From positions 1,736,001-1,800,000 of the forward strand of contig NZ_CP011310.1 of the NCBI RefSeq assembly GCF_001077815.2: a DNA stretch of 64,000 bases, read 5' to 3'. Source of the stretch: Aurantiacibacter atlanticus. GTDB lineage: Bacteria > Pseudomonadota > Alphaproteobacteria > Sphingomonadales > Sphingomonadaceae. The notes below the pieces were generated by a model. That model saw only the letters and a program-made list of their open reading frames with translations, did no database searches and was not told the origin of the DNA. Numbering within the stretch: position 1 is the first letter of the stretch; each line of letters opens with the position of its first letter. Made by a program: the position numbers and the translations under genes. Below are positions 63,626 to 64,000 of this stretch, in pieces.

Positions 63626-64000
63626 GCGGTACGCTGGCAGGCAACGCTGGCGGTCCTGCGCCGCTCATTATAACCGCGATGCTGCCGGCCGATCTGCACA
63701 GTTGGGCAACCCAGCTGCGTAAGGAAAACTTCCCGCCAGAACGCAATTATCTTGCCGCACATGTAACGCTGATTCACGCATTGCCCCCAAGCAGTGAAGG
63801 CGAGGTGCGGGATTGCTGCTCAGCCATGGCGCGCGACAACGCACCGGTGCCGGCGCGGCTCCTTGGCGTAATGAAGTTGGGGAAGGGCACAGCACTCAAT
63901 CTGGAAAGCCCTGGGATGATCGCCTTATGGAAAGATCTGCGCGATCGCTTTCACGGTTTGCTGACCCCGCAGGACGAACACAGGCCGCATCTGCACATCA
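63622..64000 (+). CDS. 2'-5' RNA ligase / 2H phosphoesterase family protein, cut by the window end
   Basis: The frame opens at GTG 63622, overlapping the mltG stop (GTGA), and runs off the right edge after 126 codons. It reads PLIITAMLPADLHSWATQLR. The two histidine motifs typical of 2H phosphoesterases are AHVTLIHALPP (HxTL) and RPHLHI at the edge. Family members hydrolyse or join 2'-5' or cyclic phosphates in RNA; the substrate is unknown. Confidence 0.78.
   Translation, partial: MSGTLAGNAGGPAPLIITAMLPADLHSWATQLRKENFPPERNYLAAHVTLIHALPPSSEGEVRDCCSAMARDNAPVPARLLGVMKLGKGTALNLESPGMIALWKDLRDRFHGLLTPQDEHRPHLHI

Noticed and set aside
1-64000. CRISPR array, insertion sequence, prophage or integron
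   Set aside because: No regularly spaced repeats, transposase, integrase or phage structural gene was seen on either strand.

Overview
The window looks like a chromosomal segment from a marine-type sphingomonad (Alphaproteobacteria, Sphingomonadales, close to Erythrobacter/Altererythrobacter). This rests on family-level recognition of the proteins: the lon-HU pair, a zinc-free L31, ScfR/RamB-type control of the glyoxylate shunt, sphingomonad-type BtuB, and DUF2383 behind a possible EcfG promoter. It also rests on moderately high GC and dense operons joined by ATGA overlaps. Most of the window is core genome. No integrase, transposase, prophage or CRISPR array was seen. No database search was possible.

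Layout. 0-4.4 kb: tail of a YbaB-like gene, lon, HU with a strong terminator, rlmB and tRNA-Tyr. 4.4-5.1 kb: an orphan RES-domain (NAD-phosphorylase toxin family) gene whose catalytic Tyr and Glu look replaced. 5.3-10 kb: a cobalamin uptake/salvage locus. It has two cobalamin riboswitches on opposite strands, one before an ECF-S-like membrane protein, a signal-less BtuF-like protein and a DUF5522/PP-loop (DUF71-like) fusion, the other before btuB. 10.2-13.7 kb: a four-gene TadE/TadG cluster. 14-21.7 kb: acs, glcB, a 51-residue protein, aceA and a divergent RamB/ScfR-like regulator, an acetate/glyoxylate module. 21.8-23.6 kb: psd-pssA.

24-35.9 kb: the rpsB-tsf-pyrH-frr-uppS-cdsA-dxr-rseP-bamA-skp-fabZ run, then rpmE. 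It links translation, isoprenoid and phospholipid precursors and outer-membrane assembly. lpxD and lpxA/lpxB are missing from their usual place around fabZ, which fits the glycosphingolipid envelopes of sphingomonads. 36-39 kb: a small membrane protein, a GFA enzyme, a prolyl-hydroxylase-like dioxygenase, tRNA-His and a leucine-dehydrogenase-like gene. 39-44 kb: the ccmCDEFGHI cytochrome c maturation operon, without ccmAB. 44-50 kb: kup, then dapF-mtaB-ftsY-yciB on the minus strand. 49.8-58.3 kb: a GGDEF-EAL protein, an EVE protein, a ThDP enzyme, an LplT-like transporter, pgsA, oxyR and rnd. 58.4-64 kb: aspS, a DUF2383 stress protein, acpP-fabF-mltG, and a 2H phosphoesterase cut by the window end.

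The parts least explained by textbook annotation are the cobalamin locus with its PP-loop fusion, the decayed RES gene beside tRNA-Tyr, the structured 450-base gap before pyrH, and several small genes and palindromes.
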